Numbered from the stretch's first letter, positions 28,187 to 37,643 are shown. The stretch is 64,000 bases of DNA from Shewanella jiangmenensis (GCF_018596335.1 NZ_JAHEPS010000006.1:1-64000), one strand, 5' to 3'. Translations and numbers: made by a program. The notes: generated by a model from the letters alone, not told the origin.

Positions 28187-30007
28187 ATGCCAATACAATC
28201 TCAATCCGGCCCGCATTCTCAAACAGCCCTAAGCGCTCTGGCGGGCAGACGTTCTGCAGCCAAGGATAATCCTCGGCAACAGGTCCCCCAGCCTTACACA
28301 GCGCAGCAGACGGCCAATATGAACAGGGCTACTGGAGGCCATGCCTGTGGCGCAAGTGGTGGTGCGGGCCGCGCCGGTGTATGCCGCGTTTGTGGCGAAA
28401 GTATTGGTGCCGAAAGCGCTGGTGTATGCCGCGTTGGAGTAGGCAGTGCTTTGGATGGCGCCAATCCGCAAAGCCTAAGTGCGCTTGTCGACGCCGTGTG
28501 CGCATCGGGGGCCAAAAAGCTTACTAAACCCACAGGGCAGCGCGTAGCCGAGGCTTGCTACGCCGGGATGTTTATTGCGCTCGCCTTCGTGTTTTACCTC
28601 ACCGTCACCACGGGGGCCGGCGATGCCCCCTGGGGACTGGTTCGCCTCGTTGGAGCGCTTGCCTTCAGTGTCGGGCTGATGTTGGTGGTGCTGCTGCAGG
28701 TGGAGCTTTTTACCGGCACTGTGCTTACCGCCATGCCTTATGTGCGAGATGTGCGCGGCAAAGCCGGGTTTCGTCAGCTTTTGTCTGTGTGGGCACAGGT
28801 GTTTGTGGGTAACGCCGTGGGTGCACTTTTTATGGCGCTGCTGATTGTGCTTGGCGGGGTGTGGCAGCTTGATGGTGGCCTGTGGGGGATACAGGTTATG
28901 AGCACGGCAACGCATAAGCTGCATCACAGCGCCAGTGAGGCCTTTTTCCTTGGTGTGCTCTGTAACTTTTTGGTTTGTCTTGGGATTTGGCTAACGCATT
29001 TGAGTCGCTCCGTGCTCACCAAGGCGGCGCTGTTAATGTTGCCGGTGGCGCTTTTTGTCAGCAGCGGCTTTGAGCACAGCATTGCAAATCTCTTTTTGCT
29101 GCCGCTGGCGTGGCTGCTCCAAAGCCTGATGCCGACTTCGCTGCTTTTAAGTCACGGGCTTGATGTGGCTGCGCTCAGTGCGCTCACGCCGGCAAACATT
29201 CTGTTTGCCAATCTGCTGCCGGTCACCCTCGGCAATATCGTTGGCGGCGCACTGTTAACCGGGGTTGGCTTTCTCGCGGTGGCGCGCCTTTCAAAGACTT
29301 CGCCGCCCACTACACATTATCCATACCCGGCAAATGCCGCTTTAAGTGCTTCAAAAGAGCAGCCCGAAGCGCAGGCAGAAGAGGCAGCCTTGTCTCGCAC
29401 CGCCTTATCACGCACAGCCTTATCTCTCAAAGCCAAGTGTTACCAATCAGCAGTCACTGAGGAGTCCCAAACCATGAACAGCTATTTAAGTACCTTAAAC
29501 GTAAGCAGCCTTGCTGAACCCATTGTGTGTATCGATCGCGGCGTCAGCCTGTGGCAGGCGCTGAAGCAGATGAATGACGCCGGCAGCACTTGCCTTGCGG
29601 TTGTCGCAGGTGGTGGCCGGCTGGTGGGCATGCTGACACTGCAGGATGTGCTGAGAGGCCTGTGGGCGGAAGAATTCAGTCTCGATGGTGCCTATGTGGC
29701 GGGGGATTTGATGAGTCAGACCTTAAGCACTGTGGCGCCGGATGACAGCCTGCTGCCGCTAATTGAGTTCTGGGCGGTGGACCGCAGTAGTCTCTTTCCG
29801 GTCAGCACCGAGGGGCATTGGATTGGTGGCCACTATCAGGCCTATGAAGAGCGCCTGCGCCAGGCGAGCGCAAGTACGCCCTCTGTGCTGCCGGTGGTGC
29901 AGGCGGGTGTGGTTGAGGGCATGGTGCGCCGCGAGCGCTTGCTTGAGCTGATGACATCGGCCTTTTGCGAGCGCTCCGCCTCGGGTGTTGCTGCGCCCGC
30001 CAACTGA
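28187..30007 (+). CDS. focA: FocA-type formate channel fused to a CBS-domain pair
   Basis: A 607-residue protein in three parts. Residues 1-97 are a Gly/Ala/Cys-rich tail encoded by imperfect repeats (two AGVCRV units). Residues about 98-380 are an FNT channel close to E. coli FocA: FIALAFVFYLTVTTGAG, VELFTGTVL (Thr176), and GFEHSIANLF with the gating/proton-relay His297. After a repetitive linker (15-bp unit three times), residues 430-607 form a CBS pair (PIVCIDRGVSLWQAL...LVGMLTLQDVL; LSTVAPDDSLLPLI...LPVVQAGVVEGMV). GAGGAG precedes an internal ATG at 29474, so the CBS part may also be made alone. The start ATG at 28187 has AGGA ten bases upstream. Formate from PflB is the expected substrate. 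Confidence 0.85.
   Translation: MPIQSQSGPHSQTALSALAGRRSAAKDNPRQQVPQPYTAQQTANMNRATGGHACGASGGAGRAGVCRVCGESIGAESAGVCRVGVGSALDGANPQSLSALVDAVCASGAKKLTKPTGQRVAEACYAGMFIALAFVFYLTVTTGAGDAPWGLVRLVGALAFSVGLMLVVLLQVELFTGTVLTAMPYVRDVRGKAGFRQLLSVWAQVFVGNAVGALFMALLIVLGGVWQLDGGLWGIQVMSTATHKLHHSASEAFFLGVLCNFLVCLGIWLTHLSRSVLTKAALLMLPVALFVSSGFEHSIANLFLLPLAWLLQSLMPTSLLLSHGLDVAALSALTPANILFANLLPVTLGNIVGGALLTGVGFLAVARLSKTSPPTTHYPYPANAALSASKEQPEAQAEEAALSRTALSRTALSLKAKCYQSAVTEESQTMNSYLSTLNVSSLAEPIVCIDRGVSLWQALKQMNDAGSTCLAVVAGGGRLVGMLTLQDVLRGLWAEEFSLDGAYVAGDLMSQTLSTVAPDDSLLPLIEFWAVDRSSLFPVSTEGHWIGGHYQAYEERLRQASASTPSVLPVVQAGVVEGMVRRERLLELMTSAFCERSASGVAAPAN
29387..29431 (+). repeat. 15-bp tandem repeat in the FocA-CBS linker
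   Basis: Three imperfect units beginning GCCTT(A/G)TC, in frame, encode the repeated ALSRT-type linker. They lie just ahead of the internal ribosome site and may mark the place where two genes became one. Confidence 0.7.
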
Positions 30008-30056
30008 GCGCTTTGCTGAGTATGTCTTCCGAGCCCTTCTGCAGAGCCCCTCAGGT

Positions 30057-30977
30057 TTACAGTGGCTCGGCTTTTTCCTTCGTCTGGCGGTGGCGTGCAA
30101 GACGGCGCGCCTCGGCAATCACGCAGTCCCTGAGCGGATTGTCGGCGGCATCAAGACGCCAGACAAAGGACAGCTGGCGTTTCATATTCAGTTTCGGGGT
30201 TGGCAAAATAATGAGCTGACCCGCCTGAACCTCTTTTTCCACATCCAGATAGGGCAGGGCCGACAAATAAGGTCCATTGCGGACCAACGCTTTTAACACC
30301 GATACCTGCTCGTACTCGCGCCACACGTTGAGCCGGTCAAGGTTACCGTGGATGGCGGCATCAAAAATCCGTCTGGTGCCAGCACCTTGTTCCCGCAGCA
30401 CCCACTTGGCGAACTCCAGCTGCGACAGGCTGATGTTGCCGTATTTGCCATAGGGATGGTGGGGCGCGGCGATAACCACCAGATGATCTTCAAGCCAGGG
30501 CTCGAGGCACAGGCGCGCATCATCGCTGCGCCCTTCGATAATGCCAAGGTCAACCTCGTACTCCAGCACTGCCTGCACCACGTTTTCGGTGTTTTCCACC
30601 ATCAGCTCAATATGAATTTGCGGGAAATCGCCATCAATGCGGCTGATGAGATCCCCAAGCAGATGTTCAGCCGCGGTTTGGCTGGCACAGAGCGCGAGAT
30701 TGCCCGACAGCAGGTGCTGATCGTGCAGCCCCATGGCGATTTGGGTGGCATCTGCGAGCAGCTTGCGGGCACGGGGCCTAAGCCAGGTGCCCCAGTGGCT
30801 CAGAATAAGCCGGTTACCCTGACGGATAAACAGCGGCCTTCCGAGCAGATTTTCGAGCTGCTGCACCGACATACTCACCGCCGATTGGGTCATCGACAGT
30901 TTGCGCGCCGCGCCGGAGACGCTCTCAAGGCTTGCCACCGCATCGAATACGGCCATTTGTTTGAGGGTATATTTCAT
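30057..30977 (-). CDS. LysR-family transcriptional regulator
   Basis: A 306-residue LysR protein. Residues 1-60 carry the winged helix-turn-helix (VFDAVASLESVSGAARKLSMTQSAVSMSVQQLE, then LGRPLFIRQ), and the rest is a periplasmic-binding-type effector domain (HIELMVENTENVVQAVLEYEVDLGIIEG). It is divergent from yfcC across a 338-bp gap, so control of yfcC, itself or both is the default prediction. Convergent with focA-CBS (49-bp gap). The effector is not deducible. The ribosome site is weak, but the start fits the family. Confidence 0.88.
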   Translation of the reverse strand: MKYTLKQMAVFDAVASLESVSGAARKLSMTQSAVSMSVQQLENLLGRPLFIRQGNRLILSHWGTWLRPRARKLLADATQIAMGLHDQHLLSGNLALCASQTAAEHLLGDLISRIDGDFPQIHIELMVENTENVVQAVLEYEVDLGIIEGRSDDARLCLEPWLEDHLVVIAAPHHPYGKYGNISLSQLEFAKWVLREQGAGTRRIFDAAIHGNLDRLNVWREYEQVSVLKALVRNGPYLSALPYLDVEKEVQAGQLIILPTPKLNMKRQLSFVWRLDAADNPLRDCVIAEARRLARHRQTKEKAEPL

Positions 30978-31315
30978 CTTGCTTAAATAGGGCTCGTGAA
31001 TATAAAACTGCTTGATACTTCTGCCAATTTTATAAAGTGAGTCGCCATTTGGCAGCGGCTTTGACAGAAGAAGTTGTAAAGCGTTAACAGGGGCACGTTT
31101 TGGCCAAAAGCGGGAGCGCGCAGGCAGGCGGCGATGTGGCGGTTAAGGACAGGATCAGGCAGTTAAGGTATAGTGCACGGCTTTGGAAGGTGCGACGGAC
31201 TAGTGCCATTCGCTGCGAACTCTGCCTTGCATCTATCCGCTGTAAGCTCTCGCAGAGCAAGCACGGGACTTATTCGTATCTTCCCTCGCTTCGGCCTTTG
31301 GATAAACACAATAAA
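30978..31315. other. Divergent LysR/yfcC intergenic region
   Basis: 338 bp carrying repeat copy C at 31185-31286. The yfcC reading frame is open back to 31100 through the repeat, but this is repeat-derived sequence. No LysR T-N11-A operator is clear enough to call. Confidence 0.5.
31185..31286. repeat. Dispersed repeat, copy C (internally deleted)
   Basis: About 102 bp that starts with GGAAGGTGCGA, the left terminal sequence of copy B, jumps at once to the right half (GGACTAG.GCCATTCGCTGCGAAC), and ends CGTATCTTCCCT. It lies 30 bp before the yfcC start, so it forms the 5' leader or promoter-proximal DNA of yfcC. Confidence 0.75.
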
Positions 31316-32860
31316 ATGACAGCCAATACCCGCGCTCCTGAAACGGGGAGCAAAACCTCGTTCACCATGCCAGATACCCTGGTGCTGATTTTCTTTGTGG
31401 CGCTGTTTGCTGCGCTGCTGACCTATCTGGTGCCTGTGGGCTCCTTTGATACCCAAACCGTGACCTTTATGCAGGATGGGGTGGAAAAGAGCCGCGAGGT
31501 GGTTAATCCCGACTCGTTCCGCTATGCCCTCGATGACGAAGGTGAGCCAAGGCTTGCACCGGTCGAGCCCTTCGATGCCTCCGGCAAGGGCTTTTTCAAT
31601 TACATGTTTGAAGGGCTGGTGTCCGGCGATAAATGGGGCAGCGCCATCGGCGTTATCATGTTTATGCTGGTGATTGGCGGCTCCTTTGGCATAGTCATGG
31701 CCACTGGCACCATAGATAACGGCATCCTTCGGCTTATTCATCACACCCAGGGGCGGGAGTTTCTGTTTATCCCCGTGCTGTTTGCGCTGTTCTCTTTGGG
31801 CGGCGCCGTGTTTGGTATGGGCGAGGAAGCCATTGCCTTTGCCATCATCATTTATCCCTTGATGCTGCGCCTTGGTTACGATGGCATCACCACTGTGATG
31901 GTGACCTATGTCGCGACCCAGGTGGGCTTTGGCGCCAGCTGGATGAATCCTTTCAGCGTGGCGATTGCCCAGGGCATCGCCGGCATTCCGGTGATGTCGG
32001 GCGCGGCGGTTCGCATTCCCATGTGGGTTGGTTTTACCCTGCTTGGCATCGCCTTTACGTTGCATTACGCCCGCAAGGTAAAAAGAAGCCCTGAGCTTTC
32101 TTACAGCTTTGCCACCGATGCACAGCTTAAACATGCCGCTGACAAGGCAGATGAGAGCAGTACTTCGCCCGGCGCCAGCCGCTTTAACCTTGGCGATATG
32201 CTGGTGCTTGCTGCCATTACCGCCACCATGGGGTGGGTGATTTGGGGCGTGGTGGTTAAACACTGGTTTATTCCCGAAATCGCCAGTCAGTTTTTTACCA
32301 TGGGGTTAGTGGTTGGGGTGATTGGGGTTGTGTTTAAGCTCAATGGCCTGACAGCTAACGGCATGGCCAAGGCTTTTAAAGACGGCGCGGCGACCATGCT
32401 GGAGCCGTGCCTGCTGGTGGGCAGCGCGGCGGGGATTTTGATTTTACTTGGCAAGGGCGGCCCGACCGAGCCTTCGGTGCTTAACAGCATTTTGTCGGCG
32501 GCGGGCGGTTTTATCGGCGGCTTACCGGATGCGCTGTCGGCCTGGTTTATGCTGCTGTTTCAGTCGGTATTTAACTTCTTTGTGACCTCAGGCTCAGGCC
32601 AGGCCGCGCTTACCATGCCCTTGATGGCACCCCTTGCCGATATCGTTGGCGTAAGCCGTCAGGTAGCCGTGCTGGCGTTTCAACTGGGGGATGGTTTTAC
32701 CAACGTGCTGGTGCCAACCTCGGCGTCTTTGATGGCGACCCTCGGCGTGTGCCGGGTGGAATTCAGCGCCTGGCTTAAGTTTATCTGGCGCTTTATGCTG
32801 CTGATTATGGCGGCGGCGAGCGTGATGGTCATCGGCGCGCATTACTTGGGGTTTAGCTGA
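31316..32860 (+). CDS. yfcC: YfcC-family transporter (DcuC superfamily)
   Basis: A 514-residue inner-membrane protein with about 12 membrane segments that aligns along its length with E. coli YfcC: MPDTLVLIFFVALFAALLTYLVPVG, GGAVFGMGEEAIAFAII, SSWMNPF-like (ASWMNPFSVAIAQGIAG), FNFFVTSGSGQAALTMPL. The family (PF03606) includes the anaerobic C4-dicarboxylate carrier DcuC; YfcC has been linked to acetate-related metabolism, and its gene adjoins pta in E. coli. The start at ATG 31316 gives the homologous N-terminus although the ribosome site is weak. A hairpin terminator follows at 32954-32981. Confidence 0.92.
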   Translation: MTANTRAPETGSKTSFTMPDTLVLIFFVALFAALLTYLVPVGSFDTQTVTFMQDGVEKSREVVNPDSFRYALDDEGEPRLAPVEPFDASGKGFFNYMFEGLVSGDKWGSAIGVIMFMLVIGGSFGIVMATGTIDNGILRLIHHTQGREFLFIPVLFALFSLGGAVFGMGEEAIAFAIIIYPLMLRLGYDGITTVMVTYVATQVGFGASWMNPFSVAIAQGIAGIPVMSGAAVRIPMWVGFTLLGIAFTLHYARKVKRSPELSYSFATDAQLKHAADKADESSTSPGASRFNLGDMLVLAAITATMGWVIWGVVVKHWFIPEIASQFFTMGLVVGVIGVVFKLNGLTANGMAKAFKDGAATMLEPCLLVGSAAGILILLGKGGPTEPSVLNSILSAAGGFIGGLPDALSAWFMLLFQSVFNFFVTSGSGQAALTMPLMAPLADIVGVSRQVAVLAFQLGDGFTNVLVPTSASLMATLGVCRVEFSAWLKFIWRFMLLIMAAASVMVIGAHYLGFS

Positions 32861-32953
32861 TATTGCCAGCCTGATTTATTAGCAACCTGATTAAAGCAGC
32901 CTGATTAATCAGCTGTCCCATTGGGCTGCCTGGTCGATACAAGCCTGCAAACA

Positions 32954-32981
32954 AGCGTCGGTTAATCACCGGCGCTTTTTT
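32954..32981 (+). terminator. Rho-independent terminator after yfcC
   Basis: AGCGTCGGT pairs with ACCGGCGCT (one G-U) around a short loop and is followed by TTTTTT. Confidence 0.8.
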
Positions 32982-33243
32982 ATGGGTCCACTGCGTTGAC
33001 ATTAAGTGCTTTTAAATTAGGCACTTTGAAGTTAAGTGCGCTGGCTATGTACTAAGAGGCTGGGAGCTGCGGCGCTGTGCGCTAACGGGTTATGTTCCCT
33101 GTCCCAGCTGGCTCACCTGTGGGTTATTGCCTAATCAGAACAGTTACTTCCCCTTGCGTAGAGATTGCTTGGTCCTTCTTGGTCTGCACCGCGAAACGTC
33201 TACGTTAACCGCTGCGCGGCCTTCATGATAGCCAGAGAGACAT

Positions 33244-33273
33244 AAAAAAACGGCACCCGAGGGCGCCGTTTTT
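33244..33273 (-). terminator. Rho-independent terminator after the TonB-dependent receptor gene
   Basis: AACGGCGCCC pairs with GGGTGCCGTT on the minus strand around a short loop, followed by TTTTTTT, 20 bp past the stop codon. Confidence 0.85.
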
Positions 33274-33292
33274 ACTGGTTCAATCAGTCCGA

Positions 33293-36088
33293 TTAGAACT
33301 TCAGGTCATACTGAGCGTAGAAGAAACGACCTACGTTGCTGTATACGCCCTGGTTGTAGAATGGCCAGTCGAATGGGGTGCTGAAAGATGGGTCGCGATC
33401 CAGCAGGTTACGGATACCCACGCTCACACGGCTTGCATCATTCAGGTGGTAACCGGCGCTCCAGTCGAGCTGGAAGTAGCTGGCTACGTGCTGTGAACGA
33501 CCTGCGTCAATCACATTGCCTTGTTTGTCAACCTTGGCACCGTAGTGACCAATCAGCTCACAGGTTTTGCCAACGGTGTTGCGCTTGTCGTAATCCTCGT
33601 AACCTGGCAGGAAGCGCATGTTCAGTGCGGTGTCGAAATCATCCTTGGCATAACCTACACTGCCGTTGAGGGTGAATTTCTGCATCGCATCGTCAGCAAC
33701 TGAGTCACACAGAGGCTGAGTGGCAGAGTTCTGAGTCTCATAGCTAAGGAACTGCTCGGCCTTCAGCTTGGCGCTGATGTCACCGAACGAGAACTCGCTG
33801 TTGTACTGTACGTTGTAGATAAGACCGGTCGCGCTGCGCTCAGTCAGGTTCTGCAGGTTTGAACGAACATAACCTTCACGGTTGGTGTCAGTCAGTTTAC
33901 CTTCAGAGTTACGAACTACCAGGTGAGTCAGACGGCCAGCGGCTTCTTCGTCCAGGATTTCCTGGGTAGACAGAGAACCTACTACGTCTTCGATTGACAG
34001 TGACCAGTAGTCGATAGAGGCAGAGATTTCTTCAGTGATCTGGTACACAGCGCCGATGTTGTAAGACACAGAAGTCTCAGGCTTCAGCTCTGGGTTACCA
34101 CCGCTCTTGGAGTTGATTTCAGTCTTATCACAATCGCTGCCACCAAACTCGTTACAACGTCTGGTATCAACGATACCGTTGTTCACACCGGCAGATTCGG
34201 CAGTGAACAGGTCATCCAGGTTAGGCGCCTTGAAGCCGGTGCCGTAAGAGGCGCGCAGCAGCAGGTCGTCGATTGGACGGTAAGAGATCTTGGCAGAGTA
34301 AGTGGTCTGAGAAGCATCACCGATGTCCCAGTCAGCGGCGTCGTTACGCACGGCCAGATTCACTTCCATATCTTCGATGATTGGCAGAGAGAACTCGGCA
34401 AATGCAGCGGCGTTATTGAAAGTACCGCCACCGTTTGAACCTGCACCACCGATCACCAGACCAGCTACAGTGGCTGGATCTGAACGGTCCTGATACTTCT
34501 CGGTACGGAAGTCAACACCGGCGGCTACGCCGATTTCACCACCAGGCAGTTCCCATGGGGTCACGCCAGAAGCAACCAGAGAAGAGAAGCTCACTTCGTA
34601 CTCACCGGTACGGTGAATGGCAACCTGCAGCGCATCACAGGTTGGCTTCAGTGCAGCAGAGCCACAGTCGTTCAGAACGAATGGGTTCAGCACAGAAGTG
34701 GGGCTGTTGAACGCGTCAGACACTTCTTTAGACAGCAACTGACCGCCGGCACCGATCTGACGGTTGGTCAGCTTGGAGTGACCAATGTCAAAGTCCAGTG
34801 ACCAGCTGTCGTTGATGTGGTACATGAAACCACCGACGGCCTCGAAGGTCTCGTTGGTGTTGTCTTTCATGCGGTTACCGAAGTCCAGGTAACGACGACC
34901 TACGGCAACTGAGGCTTCGCCGGCTTCAACCAGCTTGATGATTTCTTCAGCCTTGGCCTGGTCATCCTTGTAACGGTCGTTACGCAGGAAGTCAGCCAGG
35001 AATGGGCTGTTGGATACGTCTACCTGACCTGGAGCCGGAGCGTTTGAGGTCAGAGTGTAAGCGCGGGTGTAACGGAACTGTGCGTCGAAAGACAGGTCAT
35101 CGGTCTGCTCATGGTTGATGGCAGTGAAGATGGACTGACGGTCAGACTCAGGCTGCAGCTGATACAGTGGAGCGAAGTCATAGCGGCAACGGCCACTGCT
35201 GGTTACCTGATCGGCTGGACAGGTAGACCAGGCAGCTGAGCCCTGGCCGGCCGCGCCGTTTACATAAGGCTTGCCAGTCGTTGGGTCGATTGTCGGGCTA
35301 ACAACGGTGTAACCCGGGATACCCAGGGTAGAGCGACCTTCACCGCCTTCATGGCCTTCGATAAAGGCAGTACGGCCGAATTCACGGTCGATAGCTTCGA
35401 TTGGGGCGCGGCCCAGGTGCTCAGCAGAGAACAGGATGTTGGTTTTCTCGTTGCTGGCACCGGCTACGATAGACACGTTGGTCTCGTTGCCATCGATGTT
35501 TTCGGTCTTCAGACCGCTGCTTTGAACGGCTGCACCGTACTTGGCGCTAACATGAACGCCTTCAAAGTCTTTCTTGGTGATGATGTTGATTACACCGGCC
35601 ACAGCGTCAGAGCCGTAAATGGCAGATGCGCCGTCAGGCAGAATGTCGATGCGCTCAACCGCGGCCATTGGCACCTGGTTGATGTCGGTGAAGATACCGC
35701 CGGCAGAGTTCTTTGGCAGACGACGACCGTTCAGCAGGATCAGGGTGTATTCAGAGCTGAAGCCCTTCAGACCTACAGAAGAAGCACCAGCGGCCTGGCT
35801 CAGGGTTGAAGACTCGTTGAAACCACCGGAAGCCGCGTTTTCACGCAGGAATTCAGCAACAGAAGACACGCCGGTTTTTTGGATGTCTTTGGCATCAAAA
35901 GCGATAACTGGGTTAGCGGTTTCCATGTCGGTACGCTGGATACGTGAACCGGTTACGGCAATACGCTCAACCTTGGCACCGTCAGCCGCTTCTTCAGCGA
36001 ATGCCGGTACAGTCGAAATAGCGGCGGTAGCAGCACCACCGATCAGCGCAAAGCGAATGGCTTTGGCCAATGAGTTATTAACGAGCAT
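33293..36088 (-). CDS. TonB-dependent outer-membrane receptor
   Basis: A 931-residue receptor. Signal peptide about residues 1-31 (...STVPAFA), TonB-box-like ERIAVTGSRI near residue 42, plug domain about 55-170 (VAEFLRENAASGGFNESSTLSQAAGA, LILLNGRRLP, RIDILPDGASAIYGSDAVAGVINIIT), and a 22-strand-type barrel to the C-terminal YDLKF. The plug is of the type common in Shewanella, Alteromonas and Xanthomonas receptors for carbohydrates, peptides or nucleosides, not the classic siderophore type; no substrate gene adjoins it, so the ligand is unknown. GGGAG lies 7-8 bases upstream of the ATG. It has its own terminator and looks monocistronic. Confidence 0.92.
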   Translation of the reverse strand: MLVNNSLAKAIRFALIGGAATAAISTVPAFAEEAADGAKVERIAVTGSRIQRTDMETANPVIAFDAKDIQKTGVSSVAEFLRENAASGGFNESSTLSQAAGASSVGLKGFSSEYTLILLNGRRLPKNSAGGIFTDINQVPMAAVERIDILPDGASAIYGSDAVAGVINIITKKDFEGVHVSAKYGAAVQSSGLKTENIDGNETNVSIVAGASNEKTNILFSAEHLGRAPIEAIDREFGRTAFIEGHEGGEGRSTLGIPGYTVVSPTIDPTTGKPYVNGAAGQGSAAWSTCPADQVTSSGRCRYDFAPLYQLQPESDRQSIFTAINHEQTDDLSFDAQFRYTRAYTLTSNAPAPGQVDVSNSPFLADFLRNDRYKDDQAKAEEIIKLVEAGEASVAVGRRYLDFGNRMKDNTNETFEAVGGFMYHINDSWSLDFDIGHSKLTNRQIGAGGQLLSKEVSDAFNSPTSVLNPFVLNDCGSAALKPTCDALQVAIHRTGEYEVSFSSLVASGVTPWELPGGEIGVAAGVDFRTEKYQDRSDPATVAGLVIGGAGSNGGGTFNNAAAFAEFSLPIIEDMEVNLAVRNDAADWDIGDASQTTYSAKISYRPIDDLLLRASYGTGFKAPNLDDLFTAESAGVNNGIVDTRRCNEFGGSDCDKTEINSKSGGNPELKPETSVSYNIGAVYQITEEISASIDYWSLSIEDVVGSLSTQEILDEEAAGRLTHLVVRNSEGKLTDTNREGYVRSNLQNLTERSATGLIYNVQYNSEFSFGDISAKLKAEQFLSYETQNSATQPLCDSVADDAMQKFTLNGSVGYAKDDFDTALNMRFLPGYEDYDKRNTVGKTCELIGHYGAKVDKQGNVIDAGRSQHVASYFQLDWSAGYHLNDASRVSVGIRNLLDRDPSFSTPFDWPFYNQGVYSNVGRFFYAQYDLKF

Positions 36089-36647
36089 GGTTTTCTCCCT
36101 GACACTTACTATGTGTTTTGGTTTTTATATTGGACGATATGCGGATACAAATTAATAAATAAGCTATCCAAAAGTTCGTCTGGCCGGAGATATAACCACA
36201 CGGAATTTACATGTGCAACACGGTGGCGGTGGCGTTGGTAAGGCGCTTGGATTTACTTAAATAGCCATTAAAAAACACAAAAACGCAACATCTGCATCGT
36301 TATTTTGGGCGATTTTGCTGTTAATGGGGTAATGCGTTGTGATGATGTTAATTGAGTGTTTAATCCAACTCGAATTTTAGATTAATGACGGCGATCAGAT
36401 AGAGGGTAATGTTTAATAAAACGCTATTTAAATAACAAAGTTAAAACATTAATTTTTTGCATATGACATAAATAACGCGGGTTTTGCTTTAATTTTGTCC
36501 GTTTTATGCCGGGTTGATTAGATTGTTTTGTGAGCCATATTCAGGAAATTTTCATATAGCCGCTATTTATTAACAAATTCAGCCGCCCTAATTGTTAATA
36601 AATGCCATTGCAGAGCGCGAAAATTAACGGCGGCTATTCTGATTAAT
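36089..36647. other. AT-rich control region upstream of the receptor gene
   Basis: 559 bp, notably more AT-rich than the rest of the window, with no supported gene. It should hold the receptor promoter and the 3' end of the TDT transporter message. I see no strong terminator and no operator clear enough to name. Confidence 0.5.
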
Positions 36648-37643
36648 TTAGCTATGGCTGAATATTCTGTGGTGCAACTGGTAGTGTTTAAGGTATTTGA
36701 AGGCAACAAAGCCCACCACGGCGGCCGCAACCAAGAGTTCGATGAGTGCAAGTTGATGAATGAACTGGGTTAACCACAGAGGTGCGCTGAGGCTTATCAG
36801 CCAGCTGCCGGTTTTAAAAAGCGCGGTGGCGCCAATCACCATGGGAAAAGTAAAGGCGGCAAACCCGGGGCTGAAGGGCAGGCGTAGCAGCTTGAAAAAG
36901 GCGAGGTAAATCAGGCTCGTCATCAGCAGCGCGATGGATAACAGCAGCGCCACTATCACAGCTGAGGGTTCGCGGATGAGGGTGAGGTAACCTGCGAGTG
37001 CAAGGCTTGCCGGCGCTGCCAGAATGGCCAGCGTGGGCTTGGCTGCGTCCGGCACCTCAGCACCAAAGATAAGCCGGTAGAGCATCACCGGCAGCATCAA
37101 CAGATACGCCAGCATACCAAACCACAGCAGTGCTTCGGCAAGCAGCCTTGGGCCGTCAGCGGGAAAGGCGACCGCTGCCACAATAATGCCAATCGGCGGC
37201 ACAAACCAGCTTGGCACCATATGATCCAGTGAAAACCCACGATAACGGTGGAACAAAAACGAGCCCAGGAACCCCAGATGAATCGCAACGGCAAGCAGCC
37301 ACAAAAGCTTTCCGGCCATCGGCGCGTATTGACCGAGGCAACTTGATACCACCATCAGGCCCATTGCAAAGGTTGGCAGTACGCTGCCAAGCACTGGGTG
37401 AGACAACTCCTGCCACAGCACCTTGGGATGGAGCAAAAACTTACTTGCAAGTGGCAACAGCAGCGCCGCGGCGATAAGGGCGCCGATAAGCTGCGCCATG
37501 CCATGGGCCTGGGGCAACACGTTTTCCAGCGTCCAGCCGAGGCTCGCGATGGCAAGTGCGAGGCCGCCCATCGGGCTTGGCAATACCGCGAGGCGCTTGG
37601 TGAGGGGAAGCGATGATGTGGATGCTAACTGGGCTTGGGTCAT
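36648..37643 (-). CDS. TDT-family (TehA/SLAC1-like) membrane transporter
   Basis: A 331-residue inner-membrane protein with ten hydrophobic helices, the size and pattern of the tellurite-resistance/dicarboxylate transporter family (TehA, Mae1, SLAC1). Family-like segments include LPSPMGGLALAIASLGWTLEN near the N-terminus and FHRYRGFSLDHMVPSWFVPPIGIIVAA in the middle. Family members move anions such as malate, sulfite, chloride or tellurite; a sulfite role would suit the sulfur gene next to it but is only a guess. ATG 37643 has GGAG eight bases upstream. Confidence 0.82.
   Translation of the reverse strand: MTQAQLASTSSLPLTKRLAVLPSPMGGLALAIASLGWTLENVLPQAHGMAQLIGALIAAALLLPLASKFLLHPKVLWQELSHPVLGSVLPTFAMGLMVVSSCLGQYAPMAGKLLWLLAVAIHLGFLGSFLFHRYRGFSLDHMVPSWFVPPIGIIVAAVAFPADGPRLLAEALLWFGMLAYLLMLPVMLYRLIFGAEVPDAAKPTLAILAAPASLALAGYLTLIREPSAVIVALLLSIALLMTSLIYLAFFKLLRLPFSPGFAAFTFPMVIGATALFKTGSWLISLSAPLWLTQFIHQLALIELLVAAAVVGFVAFKYLKHYQLHHRIFSHS

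Larger units (their letters stand above)
32861..33292. other. Convergent intergenic region with small tandem repeat and two terminators
   Basis: Contains about three imperfect copies of a roughly 14-bp unit (AGCNNCCTGATTAA, 32866-32912), the yfcC terminator (32954-32981) and the receptor-gene terminator (33244-33273). No gene seen. Confidence 0.6.

Noticed and set aside
27773..28232. Two plus-strand ORFs before focA
   Set aside because: No family likeness or ribosome site; they cover the FNR-like box and focA leader. A short frame from ATG 28182 does follow AGGA but is out of frame with focA and only 16 codons.
31100..31315. 72-codon extension of YfcC upstream of 31316
   Set aside because: It translates repeat copy C and is absent from the family; ATG 31316 gives the homologous N-terminus.
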